The notes beneath the pieces were generated by a model. That model saw nothing but the letters and a program-made list of their open reading frames with translations, had not been told where the DNA came from and made no database searches. The translations under genes and the position numbers were made by a program. 64,000 nt of DNA from an uncultured Eubacteriales bacterium (GTDB lineage: Bacteria; Bacillota; Clostridia; Christensenellales; Aristaeellaceae), in NCBI GenBank assembly GCA_902800625.1, contig CADCFG010000007.1:62001-126000 (forward strand). The letters run 5' to 3'. Position 1 is the first letter of the stretch. Each line of letters opens with the position of its first letter. This document shows, piece after piece, positions 7,870-17,070 of the stretch.

Positions 7870-8856
7870 ATGAGCGTTGGAAGCACTCAGACCGGTAAAA
7901 AGCAGCGGACGCTGGCTGATTCGGGCAAGCGGCAGGCGGCATATCTGTTCATGGTTCTGCCTGGCGCGCTGTTCCTGCTGGCATTCTGCTATCTGCCGAT
8001 GCCCGGCATCATCCTGGCGTTCAAAAAGTACCAGATGACGGTGCCGACGGCGACCTCGTTCTTCAAGAACGTGTTTTTGAACAGCCTGGTTTCCTCTGAA
8101 TGGAACGGCATCAACAACTTCACCTACCTGCTGAAGGACGCGCCGATGCTGATCCGCAACACCGTGGGCTACAACCTGCTGTTCATGGTGGTGGGCGTGG
8201 TGCTGCAGGTGGGCCTGGCGGTGCTGATCAACGAGATGCGCAACCGCCGCACCGCGAAGGTGTATCACACCATCCTGTTCATGCCCTACTTCGTCAGCTG
8301 GATCGTGGTCATGTACGCGCTGTACGCCATGATCGCTGCCAACGGCTTCTTCAACCAGATCAACGCGGCCATGGGCAAGGAAGCCATCAAGTTCTACGCC
8401 CAGAAGAAGTACTGGCCGTGGATCTTCCTGATCGCCAACGTGTGGAAGTACACCGGCCAGGGCTCCATCATCTACCTGGCCACGCTGACGGGCTTTGACG
8501 AGCAGCTGTACGAGGCCGGCGCCATCGACGGCGCCAGCAAGTGGCAGCAGTTCAAGTACATCACCCTGCCGCAGCTGATGCCCGTCGTGGTGATGCTGCA
8601 GATCCTGGCGGTGGGCCGCATCTTCAACGGCGACTTCGACATGTTCTACTCCCTGCCCAACGGCTCCGGCACGCTGCGCCAGGTGACCAGCACCATCGAC
8701 ACCTACGTGTACGACATGCTGAAGAAGGGCAACCTGCGCAACTCCTTCGGCTATGCCGGCGCGGGCGCCTTCTTCCAGTCGGTGGTCGGCTTCATCCTGA
8801 TCCTGGTGACCAACGGCATCGTGCGCAAGTCCCATCCCGACATGGCGCTGTTCTGA
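7870..8856 (+). CDS. carbohydrate ABC transporter permease, LplB/UgpA type
   Basis: A 328-residue inner-membrane permease (MalF-like). About six transmembrane helices begin at residue 25. The cytoplasmic EAA loop reads EAGAIDGASKWQQFKYITLP, the ATPase-docking motif of the CUT1 subfamily, and the ending (HPDMALF) is typical of LplB proteins. It forms a heterodimer with the next gene's product and takes up an oligosaccharide delivered by the binding protein. No ATPase gene is present in the locus, as is usual for CUT1 systems that share a common MsmX-type ATPase. AAAGGTGG serves as ribosome-binding site. Confidence 0.92.
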   Translation: MSVGSTQTGKKQRTLADSGKRQAAYLFMVLPGALFLLAFCYLPMPGIILAFKKYQMTVPTATSFFKNVFLNSLVSSEWNGINNFTYLLKDAPMLIRNTVGYNLLFMVVGVVLQVGLAVLINEMRNRRTAKVYHTILFMPYFVSWIVVMYALYAMIAANGFFNQINAAMGKEAIKFYAQKKYWPWIFLIANVWKYTGQGSIIYLATLTGFDEQLYEAGAIDGASKWQQFKYITLPQLMPVVVMLQILAVGRIFNGDFDMFYSLPNGSGTLRQVTSTIDTYVYDMLKKGNLRNSFGYAGAGAFFQSVVGFILILVTNGIVRKSHPDMALF

Positions 8857-8875
8857 TGAAGGGAGGAAGCGAAAG

Positions 8876-9823
8876 ATGACTGCTATTGACGTCAAGAAAT
8901 TAAAGAAGGCGGAGAAGGAGGCGGCGCGCCACAGCGCAGCCCGCAACCAGATCTCCCGCGGCGCGAACGCGGCGTTCAACGTGCTGCTGATCGTGGCCTG
9001 TATCCTGACCATCTTCCCGCTGTGGATCATCCTGGTGTCCTCGTTCACCAGCGAGGTGGCGCTGACCACCTACGGCTACCGCCTGTGGCCGCTGGAGTTC
9101 TCCACGACGGCCTACACGTACCTGTTCCGCGGCGGCTCCATCATCCTCACCGCCTACCAGAACACCATCATCGCCACCGTGTCGGGCACGATCATCTCGG
9201 TGATCACCGTGGGCCTGTACGCCTACGCGCTGAGCCGCCCGGACTTCAAGTACAAGAAGTTCTTCACGTTCTTCTCGTTCTTCACGATGCTGTTCGGCGG
9301 CGGCATGGTTTCCTACTACAACATGACCCGTTCGGTGCTGGGCCTGAAGGACACGGTTTGGGCGCTGTTCCTGCCTATGAGCTTCTCGGCCTACTGGGTC
9401 ATCATCATGCGCACGTTCTATCAATCGTCGGTGCCGGAGGCCATCATCGAGTCTGCTCGTATCGACGGCTGCGGCGAGTGGCGCACGCTCCTTCAGATCG
9501 TGGCCCCGCTGGCCCTGCCGGGCTTTGCGACAGTGGCCCTGTTCAGCGCCATCGGCGTGTGGAACGACTTCCGCAACTGCCTGCTGATCAACGACAGCGC
9601 ACAGTACTACAACCTGCAGTACACCATCTACCAGACCATGAACAACCTGCGGTTCATCAAGGAGAACGCCAGCCGAATGGGCGGCGTGAACGTGGCGAAC
9701 CTGCCGGCTGAGACGTTCCGCATGTCCATGGCGGTGGTCACGGTGGGCCCGATCATCCTGGCGTACCCCTTCTTCCAAAAGTACTTCGTCAAGGGCCTGA
9801 CCGTCGGCGCCGTGAAGGGCTGA
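8876..9823 (+). CDS. carbohydrate ABC transporter permease, YtcP/UgpE type
   Basis: A 315-residue MalG-like permease with about six membrane helices after a basic N-terminus. Its EAA loop ESARIDGCGEWRTLLQIVAPL is intact, and the C-terminus PFFQKYFVKGLTVGAVKG is the classic ending of YtcP/LplC proteins. It follows the first permease by 19 bp with GGGAGG as ribosome-binding site. Partner of the preceding permease; the substrate is probably a plant oligosaccharide but is not determined by sequence. Confidence 0.92.
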   Translation: MTAIDVKKLKKAEKEAARHSAARNQISRGANAAFNVLLIVACILTIFPLWIILVSSFTSEVALTTYGYRLWPLEFSTTAYTYLFRGGSIILTAYQNTIIATVSGTIISVITVGLYAYALSRPDFKYKKFFTFFSFFTMLFGGGMVSYYNMTRSVLGLKDTVWALFLPMSFSAYWVIIMRTFYQSSVPEAIIESARIDGCGEWRTLLQIVAPLALPGFATVALFSAIGVWNDFRNCLLINDSAQYYNLQYTIYQTMNNLRFIKENASRMGGVNVANLPAETFRMSMAVVTVGPIILAYPFFQKYFVKGLTVGAVKG

Positions 9824-9828
9824 CAGCA

Positions 9829-10054
9829 GACACCTCATCCGACCCGCTGCGCGGGCCACTGACGGGGGTCTAACCGACCCGGCCTTGCTGAAAACAGTCC
9901 ACAGGACTGTTTTCCGGGCGCTGCGGCCCTCCTCAAGGGGAAGGCTGAGGGGTGCCCCAAAAGGCTTCCCCTTGAAGAGAAGGCTCTGGGAAAGTGTCCA
10001 AAAGGCTTCCCCTTGAGGGGAAGCTGTCAGCCGCAGGCTGACTGATGAGGTGTG
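9829..10054. repeat. REP/MITE-like intergenic repeat ending in CACCTCATC / GATGAGGTG
   Basis: This fills most of the 318-bp gap between the second permease and the binding-protein gene. It is bounded by inverted GACACCTCATC (left) and GATGAGGTGT (right). Inside are two direct copies of AAAAGGCTTCCCCTTGA and small hairpins such as GTCAGCCGCAGGCTGAC. Fragments of the same material occur near 17570-17600 and 19530-19600. It has no coding capacity and looks like a mobile or decayed palindromic element in the middle of a transport operon. Confidence 0.6.
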
Positions 10055-10089
10055 CTTTGGCTGACACCTCAATGATACCCTTTCATCGA

Positions 10090-10116
10090 TTTCAAGGGCG
10101 TACGCGGCCCTTGAAA
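10090..10116 (+). other. intercistronic stem-loop before the binding-protein gene
   Basis: TTTCAAGGGC pairs with GCCCTTGAAA across a 7-nt loop; no T-run follows. Such hairpins between permease and binding-protein genes commonly protect mRNA ends and allow higher expression of the binding protein. The function is inferred. Confidence 0.5.
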
Positions 10117-10141
10117 TATAACAACCAAGGAGGGAAAACAC

Positions 10142-11644
10142 ATGCGTAAACTGGTTACTCTGCTTCTGGCGGTGGCTATGGTTCTGGCTATGCTGACCGT
10201 GGCTGTGGCCGAAGAGCCCTACACCCTGGACATCTACTGGGTGGGCAACGGCGACAACGAAGCTGTCCGTGCGGGCGTTGAAGAGGCTGTCAATGCTTAC
10301 ATTGAGCCCCTGATCGGCGCGAAGGTCAGCTATCACATCATCGGCTGGGGCGACTGGAACGACAAGGCCATCAACGCCCTGCAGTCCGGCGAGAAGATGG
10401 ACCTCATCTTCACCGCTGACTGGGAAGGCTACGGCGTCGAGGTTGCCGGCGGCCTGCTGCTGCCCCTGGACGACCTGCTGGCCGAGTATGGCCAGGGCAT
10501 CACCGAGACCCTGCCCCAGACCTTCCTGGATGGCGTCAAGGTGAACGGCGTTCTGTACGGCATCCCCACCAACAAGGAGCTGTGCGTGCCGGAAGGCTTC
10601 ATCATCAACAAGACCGCCGCTGAGGCCATTGGCTGGGACGTCACCGCTGACGATCCTTCCATCAAGACCACCGCGGATCTGGAGCCCTGGCTGCAGAAGT
10701 ACAAGGAAATGTTCCCCGACAAGTACCCCTACCTGATGGATGGTCAGAATGGCCGCTGGGCTGACGAGCCCTGGTGCCCCGACTGGGCCGGCATGACCAA
10801 CAACTCCGTCGCCATGAAGATGGCGCAGGGTGAGGACGGCAACTTCGACGAGACCGTTTACAGCATCTTCGAGACCCCCGAGCAGGAGGAGCACATCCGC
10901 CTGATGTATGACTGGGCGCAGAAGGGCTACATCGATCCCGATGCCGCTCTGACCTCCTTCGACTACAACGGCACCTTCGGCCGCGGCGACTTCCTGGCCT
11001 TCTCCCAGCCCCTGAAGGGCAACGGCATCAAGGCCGTCGAGATGTATCAGGCCAACCATACTGCCGACTTCGAGTGCGTTGAGATCACCATGCAGCCCAA
11101 GTACGTCGTGACCACCCATGCGGGCGGCTCCATGTTCGGCATCCCGGTGACCTCCCAGAATCCCGAAGCTGCCATGAAGTATCTGAACCTCATGCACAGC
11201 GACGCGACCCTGGTCAACCTGATGCTGTTCGGCGCCGAGGGCGTGAACTACGAGAAGGTCGACGAGAACACCGTCAAGCTGACCGACCAGAACTGGTACG
11301 GCGTGCACGGCGGCGCCTGGACCGTGGGCAACACCAAGCTCCAGTACGTCACCGAGGGCGAGGATCCCCAGAAGAACGAGCTGCTGCAGTCCTACGCGGA
11401 CGACGCCATCCCCACCGCTTCCCTGGGCTTCCGCTTCGTGAAGGACAACGTGGCCGATCAGATCGCGGCTGTTGACGCGGTTGTGACCGAGTACGCCAAT
11501 CCTCTGATGTGCGGCGCCGTGGATCCCGACGATCCCGCTGCTGGCATCGAGGCTCTGAAGACCGCTCTGAATGACGCCGGCATGCCCGACATCATCGCTG
11601 AGGTCGAGGCTCAGTACGCCGATTGGAAGGCTGCTCAGGAATAA
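10142..11644 (+). CDS. extracellular solute-binding protein of the sugar ABC transporter
   Basis: A 500-residue secreted protein of the LplA/family-1 solute-binding type: signal peptide (MRKLVTLLLAVAMVLAMLTVAVAEE), then a two-lobed binding domain containing LIFTADWEGYGVEVAGGLLLPLDDLL and YGIPTNKE. A DUF3502-like C-terminal region occupies about residues 380-495. Unlike most Gram-positive homologues there is no Cys after the signal peptide, so it is not an obvious lipoprotein. Codon use is less GC-biased than in neighbours (many GCT/GAG), as expected for a highly expressed protein. AAGGAGGG precedes the ATG. It captures the sugar for the two upstream permeases. Confidence 0.9.
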   Translation: MRKLVTLLLAVAMVLAMLTVAVAEEPYTLDIYWVGNGDNEAVRAGVEEAVNAYIEPLIGAKVSYHIIGWGDWNDKAINALQSGEKMDLIFTADWEGYGVEVAGGLLLPLDDLLAEYGQGITETLPQTFLDGVKVNGVLYGIPTNKELCVPEGFIINKTAAEAIGWDVTADDPSIKTTADLEPWLQKYKEMFPDKYPYLMDGQNGRWADEPWCPDWAGMTNNSVAMKMAQGEDGNFDETVYSIFETPEQEEHIRLMYDWAQKGYIDPDAALTSFDYNGTFGRGDFLAFSQPLKGNGIKAVEMYQANHTADFECVEITMQPKYVVTTHAGGSMFGIPVTSQNPEAAMKYLNLMHSDATLVNLMLFGAEGVNYEKVDENTVKLTDQNWYGVHGGAWTVGNTKLQYVTEGEDPQKNELLQSYADDAIPTASLGFRFVKDNVADQIAAVDAVVTEYANPLMCGAVDPDDPAAGIEALKTALNDAGMPDIIAEVEAQYADWKAAQE

Positions 11645-11679
11645 TTCCTGAAACGCTGACCATAGGTTGAGCCAAACGA

Positions 11680-11710
11680 GGGGGCTGTCTCGTATGAGAC
11701 AGCCCCCTTT
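11680..11710. terminator. intrinsic terminator with GGGGGCTGTCTC stem
   Basis: Perfect 12-bp stem GGGGGCTGTCTC / GAGACAGCCCCC with GTAT loop followed by TTT, between the binding-protein gene and the convergent tsaC gene. Member of the recurring GGGGCTGTC stem family. Confidence 0.85.
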
Positions 11711-11749
11711 GTTGTAGTAACCCGGTTCTCATTATTCTCTGTTGGTCGA

Positions 11750-12790
11750 TTATTCATCCGCATCCACGATGTGAAACGCAGCGGCCCGTCCCAGCCGGTT
11801 CATCACGGCCAGCCCCACGCCGTCCGCCGCCACGGCCTCGGAGAACAGCGCGTCTGCGCCGATCTCGTCCGCGTCCCGCAGACGGGCGAACAGCGCATGG
11901 GCCATCCCGGCAGCGTCTTCGCCCAGGGACAGGGCTTTGCGGTCTCCATAGGCGGGCAGGTGCCCCGCCAGCGCCAGGATCAGAGGTCGCTTGCCCTCGT
12001 TGAGCGCCGCGTCGTACAGGCCGGAGATCTTCCGGATGACGTCAGTCTCGGAGCCCTGCACGATGGTCAGCGCGCCGGTGGGGGCATAGTGGCGGTACTT
12101 CATGCCCGGGCTGCGTGCCACCTCGCCCTCCTTCAGCGGGCGCATCACCGCGTCGTCCACCCCGGCGCTGCCCGCCACCTGGGCGATCATCTCCGGCGTC
12201 ACGCCGCCGGGCCGAAGGATGCGGGGCTCGCTCCCGGTCATGTCGATTACGGTGGACTCCAGGCCCACCTCGCAGGCGCCGCCATCCAATATCAGCGGGA
12301 TGCGCCCGTTCATGTCCTCCATGACGTGCACCGCCGTGGTGGGGCTGGGCCGGCCGGAGCGGTTGGCGCTGGGCGCGGCGATGGGCCTCTGGGCGGCGTC
12401 GATCAGCGCCCGGGCCGCCGGGTGGGCCGGAAAGCGCACGGCTACAGTGGAAAGCCCCGCGGTGACCTCCATGGGCACCCGATCGGACTTGGGGAAGATC
12501 AGCGTCATCGGCCCCGGCCACCAGGCGTCCATCAGCGCCCGGGCCGTGGGGGAGGGCTCCCCGGAGATCAGCGGGGCCAGCTGGTCAATATGGCTGATGT
12601 GCACGATCAGCGGGTTGTCGCCCGGGCGGCCCTTTGCCTCGAAGATGCGCCTGACCGCGCCCGCGTCCAGCGCATTGGCTCCCAGGCCGTAGACCGTCTC
12701 CGTGGGAAAGCCCACCAACTGGCCTTCGCGGATCAGCTCGCCCGCCTTTTTCAAGGATTCGGGGGAGACGGGAAGAAGTTCGGTTTGCAA
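11750..12790 (-). CDS. tsaC: L-threonylcarbamoyladenylate synthase (Sua5/YwlC type)
   Basis: A 346-residue protein. An N-terminal YrdC/Sua5 domain (about residues 10-205; PTETVYGLGANA, KGRPGDNPLIVHI, PSANRSGRPSPT) precedes a C-terminal Sua5 domain joined by SPGMKYRHYAPTG. It makes threonylcarbamoyl-AMP from Thr, bicarbonate and ATP for tRNA t6A37. The open frame extends far upstream, but the family start and an AAAGGAG 8 bases upstream point to a TTG start codon, giving the two-domain length seen in Bacillus YwlC. It is the last gene of the rpmE-prfA translation cluster. The related mtaB gene elsewhere in this window modifies the same t6A nucleotide. Confidence 0.92.
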   Translation of the reverse strand: MQTELLPVSPESLKKAGELIREGQLVGFPTETVYGLGANALDAGAVRRIFEAKGRPGDNPLIVHISHIDQLAPLISGEPSPTARALMDAWWPGPMTLIFPKSDRVPMEVTAGLSTVAVRFPAHPAARALIDAAQRPIAAPSANRSGRPSPTTAVHVMEDMNGRIPLILDGGACEVGLESTVIDMTGSEPRILRPGGVTPEMIAQVAGSAGVDDAVMRPLKEGEVARSPGMKYRHYAPTGALTIVQGSETDVIRKISGLYDAALNEGKRPLILALAGHLPAYGDRKALSLGEDAAGMAHALFARLRDADEIGADALFSEAVAADGVGLAVMNRLGRAAAFHIVDADE

Positions 12791-12866
12791 AGTGATTACT
12801 CCTTTGAGAGAGTATGGATCGAATGGTTCGTCTGCTTTTGCAGAGACGGGCGGCGCATCGCCGCCC

Positions 12867-13304
12867 CTACGGGTTGAGCCGCAATACGAAAGCGGTCTTT
12901 TCTGTGTCGTCAAAGCCCGCGCGGCGGTAGAAGTCCAGCGTCTTTGCGTCCTTTGCGCCGGTGAGCAGCATGATCTTGTAGCAGCCCGCTGCCCGGGCGA
13001 TCTCCCGGGCGCGCGCAAGGCAGGCACCGGCATAGCCCCGGCCCCGGCGGTCCGCCCGGGTGACCACGTTCTCCACCAGGGCGTAGGGGCGGGCGTTTCG
13101 CGTCAGGTTGGGAACGATGACACAGGCACAGGAGGACACGATCTCGCCGTCCAGGTCGCACACGATCAGGTGGTGGTCCGGGTCGGCCAGGATCTTCCGC
13201 CAGGCCGCCTCCGCGCGATCGGCGTCGGGCAGGCGCGTCTCGTGCAGATCCAGGTACAGCGCAAGCAGTGCGTCCAGGTCGCCGACGGTGGCTTCTCGGA
13301 TCAT
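12867..13304 (-). CDS. GNAT family N-acetyltransferase
   Basis: A 145-residue single-domain GNAT fold: N-terminal IREATVGDLDALL, the acetyl-CoA loop region VVTRADRRGRGYAGACL (R-x-x-G-x-G/A type), and a C-terminal FYRRAGFDD strand. AAAGGAG lies 5-6 bases before the ATG. The substrate cannot be predicted. It lies between tsaC and a second GNAT gene on the same strand, so is probably cotranscribed with the release factor genes. Confidence 0.85.
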   Translation of the reverse strand: MIREATVGDLDALLALYLDLHETRLPDADRAEAAWRKILADPDHHLIVCDLDGEIVSSCACVIVPNLTRNARPYALVENVVTRADRRGRGYAGACLARAREIARAAGCYKIMLLTGAKDAKTLDFYRRAGFDDTEKTAFVLRLNP

Positions 13305-13341
13305 GGGAGGCTCCTTTCGGTGAAAAGGGAGGTCGTTTTCC

Positions 13342-13812
13342 TTACAGAATCTGTTCCATTCCGACCTTGTACGGCGTCATCCCCAGCTTCTCGTAGAACC
13401 GCATCGCACCGGGGTTGCAGCTCCACACGTTCAGCGTGACGTTGTAGCAGCCCAGCGCTCGGGCGTGGGAGAGGATGTGCTCGTACAGGGCCCGGCCCAC
13501 GCCCAGACCCCGGGCACTTTCGTCCACGCAGATGTCGTCGATGTACAGCGTGTCGTGCGCCTCCATCAGCTGGCCGCCGGCGTGCTGCAGCACGCAGAAG
13601 CCATGGCCCAGCACCCGGCCGGACTCGTCCACGCCCACGAACACCGGCGTGTCGTCGCTGGACAGGATGGCCGCGAGTTCCTCCTCGGTGTACTTGGTGG
13701 TCGGCCCCCTGAACAGGTCGGGCCGGCCGTTGTGGTGCACCATGTTCACCTGCACCAGCAGCGCCATGATGGCGGGAATGTCGCGTTCGGTGGCGCGTCG
13801 GACTTTAATCAT
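13342..13812 (-). CDS. GNAT family N-acetyltransferase
   Basis: A 156-residue GNAT protein. It has N-terminal IKVRRATERDIPAIMALL, then DICVDESARGLGVGRALYEHI (acetyl-CoA pyrophosphate-binding loop with RGLGVG), and a C-terminal MRFYEKLGM motif. The region around NMVHHNGRPDLF resembles small-molecule or amino-group acetyltransferases of Clostridia, but the substrate is not evident. AGGAG occurs 11 bases before the ATG. Confidence 0.85.
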   Translation of the reverse strand: MIKVRRATERDIPAIMALLVQVNMVHHNGRPDLFRGPTTKYTEEELAAILSSDDTPVFVGVDESGRVLGHGFCVLQHAGGQLMEAHDTLYIDDICVDESARGLGVGRALYEHILSHARALGCYNVTLNVWSCNPGAMRFYEKLGMTPYKVGMEQIL

Positions 13813-13848
13813 TGATATGACACACTCCTGTTATATGAAGGACAACAT

Positions 13849-13913
13849 GAATGAGGAATGAATAGCGGCTGCTGCGCGGCATCTCCATTTCCTCATTCTT
13901 CATTTGAATGAAA
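13849..13913. repeat. TGAGGAAT-type inverted repeat
   Basis: GAATGAGGAATGAATA on the left and TTTCCTCATTCTTCATT on the right form an imperfect stem around a GC-rich centre, filling the gap upstream of the second GNAT gene. Other copies occur at about 16892-17011, 27038-27162 and 40758-40871. Confidence 0.6.
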
Positions 13914-13915
13914 CC

Positions 13916-15007
13916 TTAACGGCTTTCGTTCAACAAGGCCGTCTGCTCCGCCAGGGTCAGCGCGTCGATGATTTCGTCCAGGTGGCCCTCCATGATCTCG
14001 TCGATCTTGTAGAGGGTCAGGCCGATGCGGTGGTCGGTGACGCGCCCCTGGGGGAAGTTGTAGGTGCGGATGCGCTCGCTGCGATCTCCCGTGCCCACCT
14101 GCAGGCGGCGGCGGCTGGCGTACTCGCCCTCCTGCTGCTCCCGCTGCAGCTCGTACAGCCGGGATTTCAGTACGCGCATGGCCTTTTCCCGGTTCTGGAT
14201 CTGGCTGCGCTGGTCCTGGGACGTGACCACCAAGCCGGTGGGGATGTGGGTGATGCGCACGGCGGAGTCGGTGCGGTTGACGTGCTGGCCGCCCGCGCCG
14301 GAAGCCCGGTAGGTGTCGATGCGCAGGTCGTTCGGGTTGATCTCCACCTCCACGTCTTCCGCCTCGGGCAGCACGGCCACTGTGGCGGTGGAGGTGTGGA
14401 TGCGGCCGGAGGACTCGGTGACGGGCACGCGCTGCACCCGGTGCACGCCGCTTTCAAATTTCAGCTTCTGGAACACGTTCTTGCCCTGGATCAGGATCAC
14501 GCTCTCCTTCAGGCCGCCCAGCTCGGTGGAGCCGTCCTCCACCATCTCCACCTTCCAGCCCTGGCTGTCGGCGTAGTGGGTGTACATGCGCAGAAGCTGT
14601 GCGCCGAACAGGCCGGCCTCGTCGCCGCCCGCGCCCGCGCGCACCTCCAGGAGGGCGTTCTTGTAGTCATCCGGGTCCTTGGGCAGCAGCGCGATGCGGG
14701 CCTGCTGCGTGGCCTCCTCCAGCTGCCTTTCCAGCTCCGGGAGTTCCTCCTTCGCCAGTTCCGCCATGTCCGGATCGTCCAGCATCTCCCGGGCGGCGTC
14801 GATGTCGTCCAGCAGCTTTCTGTACGCCACGGCCACCTCGTTCAGCTCGCCCAGCTCGCTGTGCTCCCGCATCAGCTTGGTGAAGGTGGGCGTGTCCGCG
14901 ATGACCTCCGGCAGCGTGATTCGGATGGACAGCTCCTCGTACCGGCCCTGGATGGCCTCCAGCTGGGCCGCGATGCGCTCCTGCTCGTTGAAAGATGTTG
15001 ACTGCAT
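13916..15007 (-). CDS. prfA: peptide chain release factor 1
   Basis: A 363-residue class I release factor, full length. The stop-codon recognition motif PVT ([17 protein letters not shown]) is of the RF1 P-x-T type (UAA/UAG). The peptidyl-transferase GGQ motif is present in [16 protein letters not shown]. An N-terminal coiled-coil PCRF domain precedes them. AAGGAG lies 6 bases before the ATG. It lies 10 bp downstream of prmC, whose product methylates the GGQ glutamine, so enzyme and substrate are cotranscribed. Confidence 0.97.
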   Translation of the reverse strand: MQSTSFNEQERIAAQLEAIQGRYEELSIRITLPEVIADTPTFTKLMREHSELGELNEVAVAYRKLLDDIDAAREMLDDPDMAELAKEELPELERQLEEATQQARIALLPKDPDDYKNALLEVRAGAGGDEAGLFGAQLLRMYTHYADSQGWKVEMVEDGSTELGGLKESVILIQGKNVFQKLKFESGVHRVQRVPVTESSGRIHTSTATVAVLPEAEDVEVEINPNDLRIDTYRASGAGGQHVNRTDSAVRITHIPTGLVVTSQDQRSQIQNREKAMRVLKSRLYELQREQQEGEYASRRRLQVGTGDRSERIRTYNFPQGRVTDHRIGLTLYKIDEIMEGHLDEIIDALTLAEQTALLNESR

Positions 15008-15017
15008 GGTGTTCTCC

Positions 15018-15857
15018 TTATACTTTCGCGAATACGACGCGCTCGATGCCGTTCAGATCCCGGATCGTTCCCGCCTCCAGGCAGGGCAGATGGGCCTTCA
15101 GCAGCTCCAGCACCGCCGGAGCCTGGCCGATGCCCACCTCCAGGTAGATCGACCCGCCGGGGTTCAGGTGCGCCCCGGCCTCCTCTGCGATGCGACGATA
15201 GAAGTCCAGACCGTCCGGCCCACCGTCCAGCGCCAGCCGCGGCTCATACTGCACTTCCCTTTGCAGCTCCGCCAGCTCTCCCCGGGGGATGTAGGGCGGG
15301 TTGGAGGCGATCAGGTCGAACCTCGCCCGGCCCACGGCGGCGAACAGGTCGCCGTGCCTCAGGTCTGCCTTCACGCCCAGGGCGTGCATATTCTTTTTCG
15401 CGATCTCAAGCGCCTCCCTGCTGGCGTCGGAAAGCGTCACCCTTGTGTGGGGAACCAGGGAGGCCAGGCTCAATCCGATGCAGCCGCTGCCGGTGCACAG
15501 GTCAAGCACGTCGGGACGCTCCCCGGCGCCCTGCAGGGCGATCAGCGCCGCCTCCACCAGGGTTTCGGTGTCCTGCCGGGGGATCAGCACCCCAGGGCTT
15601 ACCTCGAATTTCAGGCCCATGAAGTCCGCGCTGCCCAGGATATACTGCACCGGCTCCCCGGCGCAGCGGCGGGCCAGCATGTTCTCCAGGCGGGGCAGCA
15701 CGTCGGGGGGCACGGCCCGGTCGGACTCAAACTTCAATTCGGTTCGGCTCATGCCCAGCGTGTCCTCCGCCATCCAGCGGGCGTCGATCTGGGGATCGGG
15801 ACAGCCCGAGGCGGTCAGCTGGGACGCGGCGTGGGCGAGCCATTCGGATATGTTCAT
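15018..15857 (-). CDS. prmC: release factor N5-glutamine methyltransferase
   Basis: A 279-residue PrmC/HemK protein. It has an N-terminal helical RF-binding domain, SAM-binding motif [15 protein letters not shown], and the NPPY catalytic tetrapeptide in [11 protein letters not shown] that binds the Gln side chain. I choose the ATG at MNISEWL because an upstream in-frame TTG lies in a repeat and lacks a good ribosome-binding site; GAGAGG is about 10 bases before the ATG. It modifies the GGQ Gln of RF1 (next gene) and RF2. Confidence 0.95.
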   Translation of the reverse strand: MNISEWLAHAASQLTASGCPDPQIDARWMAEDTLGMSRTELKFESDRAVPPDVLPRLENMLARRCAGEPVQYILGSADFMGLKFEVSPGVLIPRQDTETLVEAALIALQGAGERPDVLDLCTGSGCIGLSLASLVPHTRVTLSDASREALEIAKKNMHALGVKADLRHGDLFAAVGRARFDLIASNPPYIPRGELAELQREVQYEPRLALDGGPDGLDFYRRIAEEAGAHLNPGGSIYLEVGIGQAPAVLELLKAHLPCLEAGTIRDLNGIERVVFAKV

Positions 15858-15892
15858 GTCGGTATGTCCTCTCAGACGTTGAATGAGGTTCA

Positions 15893-15963
15893 AGGGAACA
15901 GGAAAGGCGTCTGCCGCGCGGGAGCGGCATTTCCTGTTCCCCGCTCAATGATCCCTGTTCCCC
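15893..15963. repeat. GGGAACAGG-type inverted repeat
   Basis: GGGAACAGGAAA (15894-15905) is mirrored by TTTCCTGTTCCC (about 15930-15941), followed by another CCCTGTTCCC. Related copies sit at about 21624-21737 and 57650-57726, with partial ones at 38165-38345 and in the 17.4-kb tandem repeat. Confidence 0.6.
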
Positions 15964-16875
15964 TCACTTGCTGTTCTCCAGCGCGGCGTTGTAGGCGCAG
16001 ACGGCCACCTCGACCATCTGGGGATGGGGTTCGCGCACCAACAGCCGCTCCAGAAGGCGAAGCGGGGCCAGCAGCACCCGGCATACGGCGCTTTGCTGGT
16101 GGTTTTCCAGCAGCCGCACCGGCTCATTGACCACGGCGGCGATGATGAAGACCAGCAGCACCCGCACCAGCAGCTGCACCGGCAGCGTGAACGTGCGCAC
16201 CAGCGCGAAGGCGATCACGGACATCAGCAGCACCAGTATGGTGAAGGCGGCGTCGCTGCGGCCGGTGAGGCGGGAGGCCTTCTCCGCGTCCTCTCGGCGC
16301 ACAGGATCCGCGCCCCCGGCGGCGTTTTCCACCTTGTTGATCGCGCCGCGGTACATGCAGAAACGGCTGACCACCCGCAGTCGGGGGATCAGTGCCGCGC
16401 AGATCAGCCCGCCCAGCACCCGTGCCGCGCAGGCGGCCGCGTTCATGCCGGGTCGGGACAGCTCCCACATGGGGAACACCCACTTCGCCAGCGCCCAGGG
16501 CCCCGCGGTTACCAGCAAGCCCAGCAGGAGGATGATGACGATGGCGCTGCCCGCGGCCACGAAGCTGGTGGGGTTCACCCGGAACAGCTCCGCGAAGCGC
16601 TGCTCGAAGCGGCTGCCCTTCACGATTGGCTGGGGCTGCAGCTGGGCCGACTCCGCCACGCCGTCGATGAAGTCCGCCGTGCCGTTCACCAGGCGCAGGA
16701 TGCCGCGCAGGAAGGGGATGCGCTCCATGGCGTTTCGGACGGTATGGTATTCCCGGCGGATGCGCAGGGAGATGTCCTTGCCCTCCCGGCGCACGGCGAA
16801 GGCGGTGGCGCTGCCGATCTGGAAGCGCACGCCCTCCGCCACGGGGGAGGCGTGGATGGTCCTTGCATCTGACAT
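15964..16875 (-). CDS. DUF1385 family integral membrane protein
   Basis: A 303-residue membrane protein of the DUF1385 (YqhQ-like) family. Recognisable features are an N-terminal cytoplasmic segment with FAVRREGKDI, then IPFLRGILRLVNG, about four to five membrane helices, and the conserved C-terminal EPHPQMVEVAVCAYNAAL. GAGAGGG lies before the ATG. DUF1385 genes are regularly found between rpmE and prmC-prfA in Clostridia, as here. The molecular function is not established; a metal or metabolite transport role has been suggested for the family but cannot be read here. Confidence 0.9.
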   Translation of the reverse strand: MSDARTIHASPVAEGVRFQIGSATAFAVRREGKDISLRIRREYHTVRNAMERIPFLRGILRLVNGTADFIDGVAESAQLQPQPIVKGSRFEQRFAELFRVNPTSFVAAGSAIVIILLLGLLVTAGPWALAKWVFPMWELSRPGMNAAACAARVLGGLICAALIPRLRVVSRFCMYRGAINKVENAAGGADPVRREDAEKASRLTGRSDAAFTILVLLMSVIAFALVRTFTLPVQLLVRVLLVFIIAAVVNEPVRLLENHQQSAVCRVLLAPLRLLERLLVREPHPQMVEVAVCAYNAALENSK

Positions 16876-16891
16876 ACGAACACCCTCTCTG

Positions 16892-17011
16892 GAATGGGGA
16901 ATTGGAAATCAGGAATGAGGAATTGAAACGGCCTTATGCAATTTTGGGAGAAAGAGAAGAAATCCGAGGGATTACAATCTTCATTCCTCACTCCTCATTT
17001 CTCATTCCTAA
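16892..17011. repeat. TGAGGAAT-type inverted repeat
   Basis: The left arm, from about 16892, contains GGAATTGG-like and AGGAATGAGGAATTG sequence. The right arm, ending at about 17011, contains TTCATTCCTCACTCCTCATT. Together they make a long imperfect stem between rpmE and the DUF1385 gene. Confidence 0.6.
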
Positions 17012-17018
17012 CTAAATC

Positions 17019-17048
17019 AAACCCCCGGCGCGTATTCGCCAGGGGTTT
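17019..17048. other. GC-rich hairpin downstream of rpmE
   Basis: AAACCCCCGGCG and CGCCAGGGGTTTT pair around CGTATT. It could act as a second, weaker transcription stop after rpmE or in the opposite direction. Confidence 0.45.
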
Positions 17049-17070
17049 TGGGATTCTACGCGCATTTAAA

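Noticed and set aside
8900..11308. Long minus-strand open frame of about 800 codons opposite the permease and binding-protein genes
   Set aside because: Lies antisense to three clear transporter genes, has His/Gly/Val-rich shadow composition and no recognisable domain.
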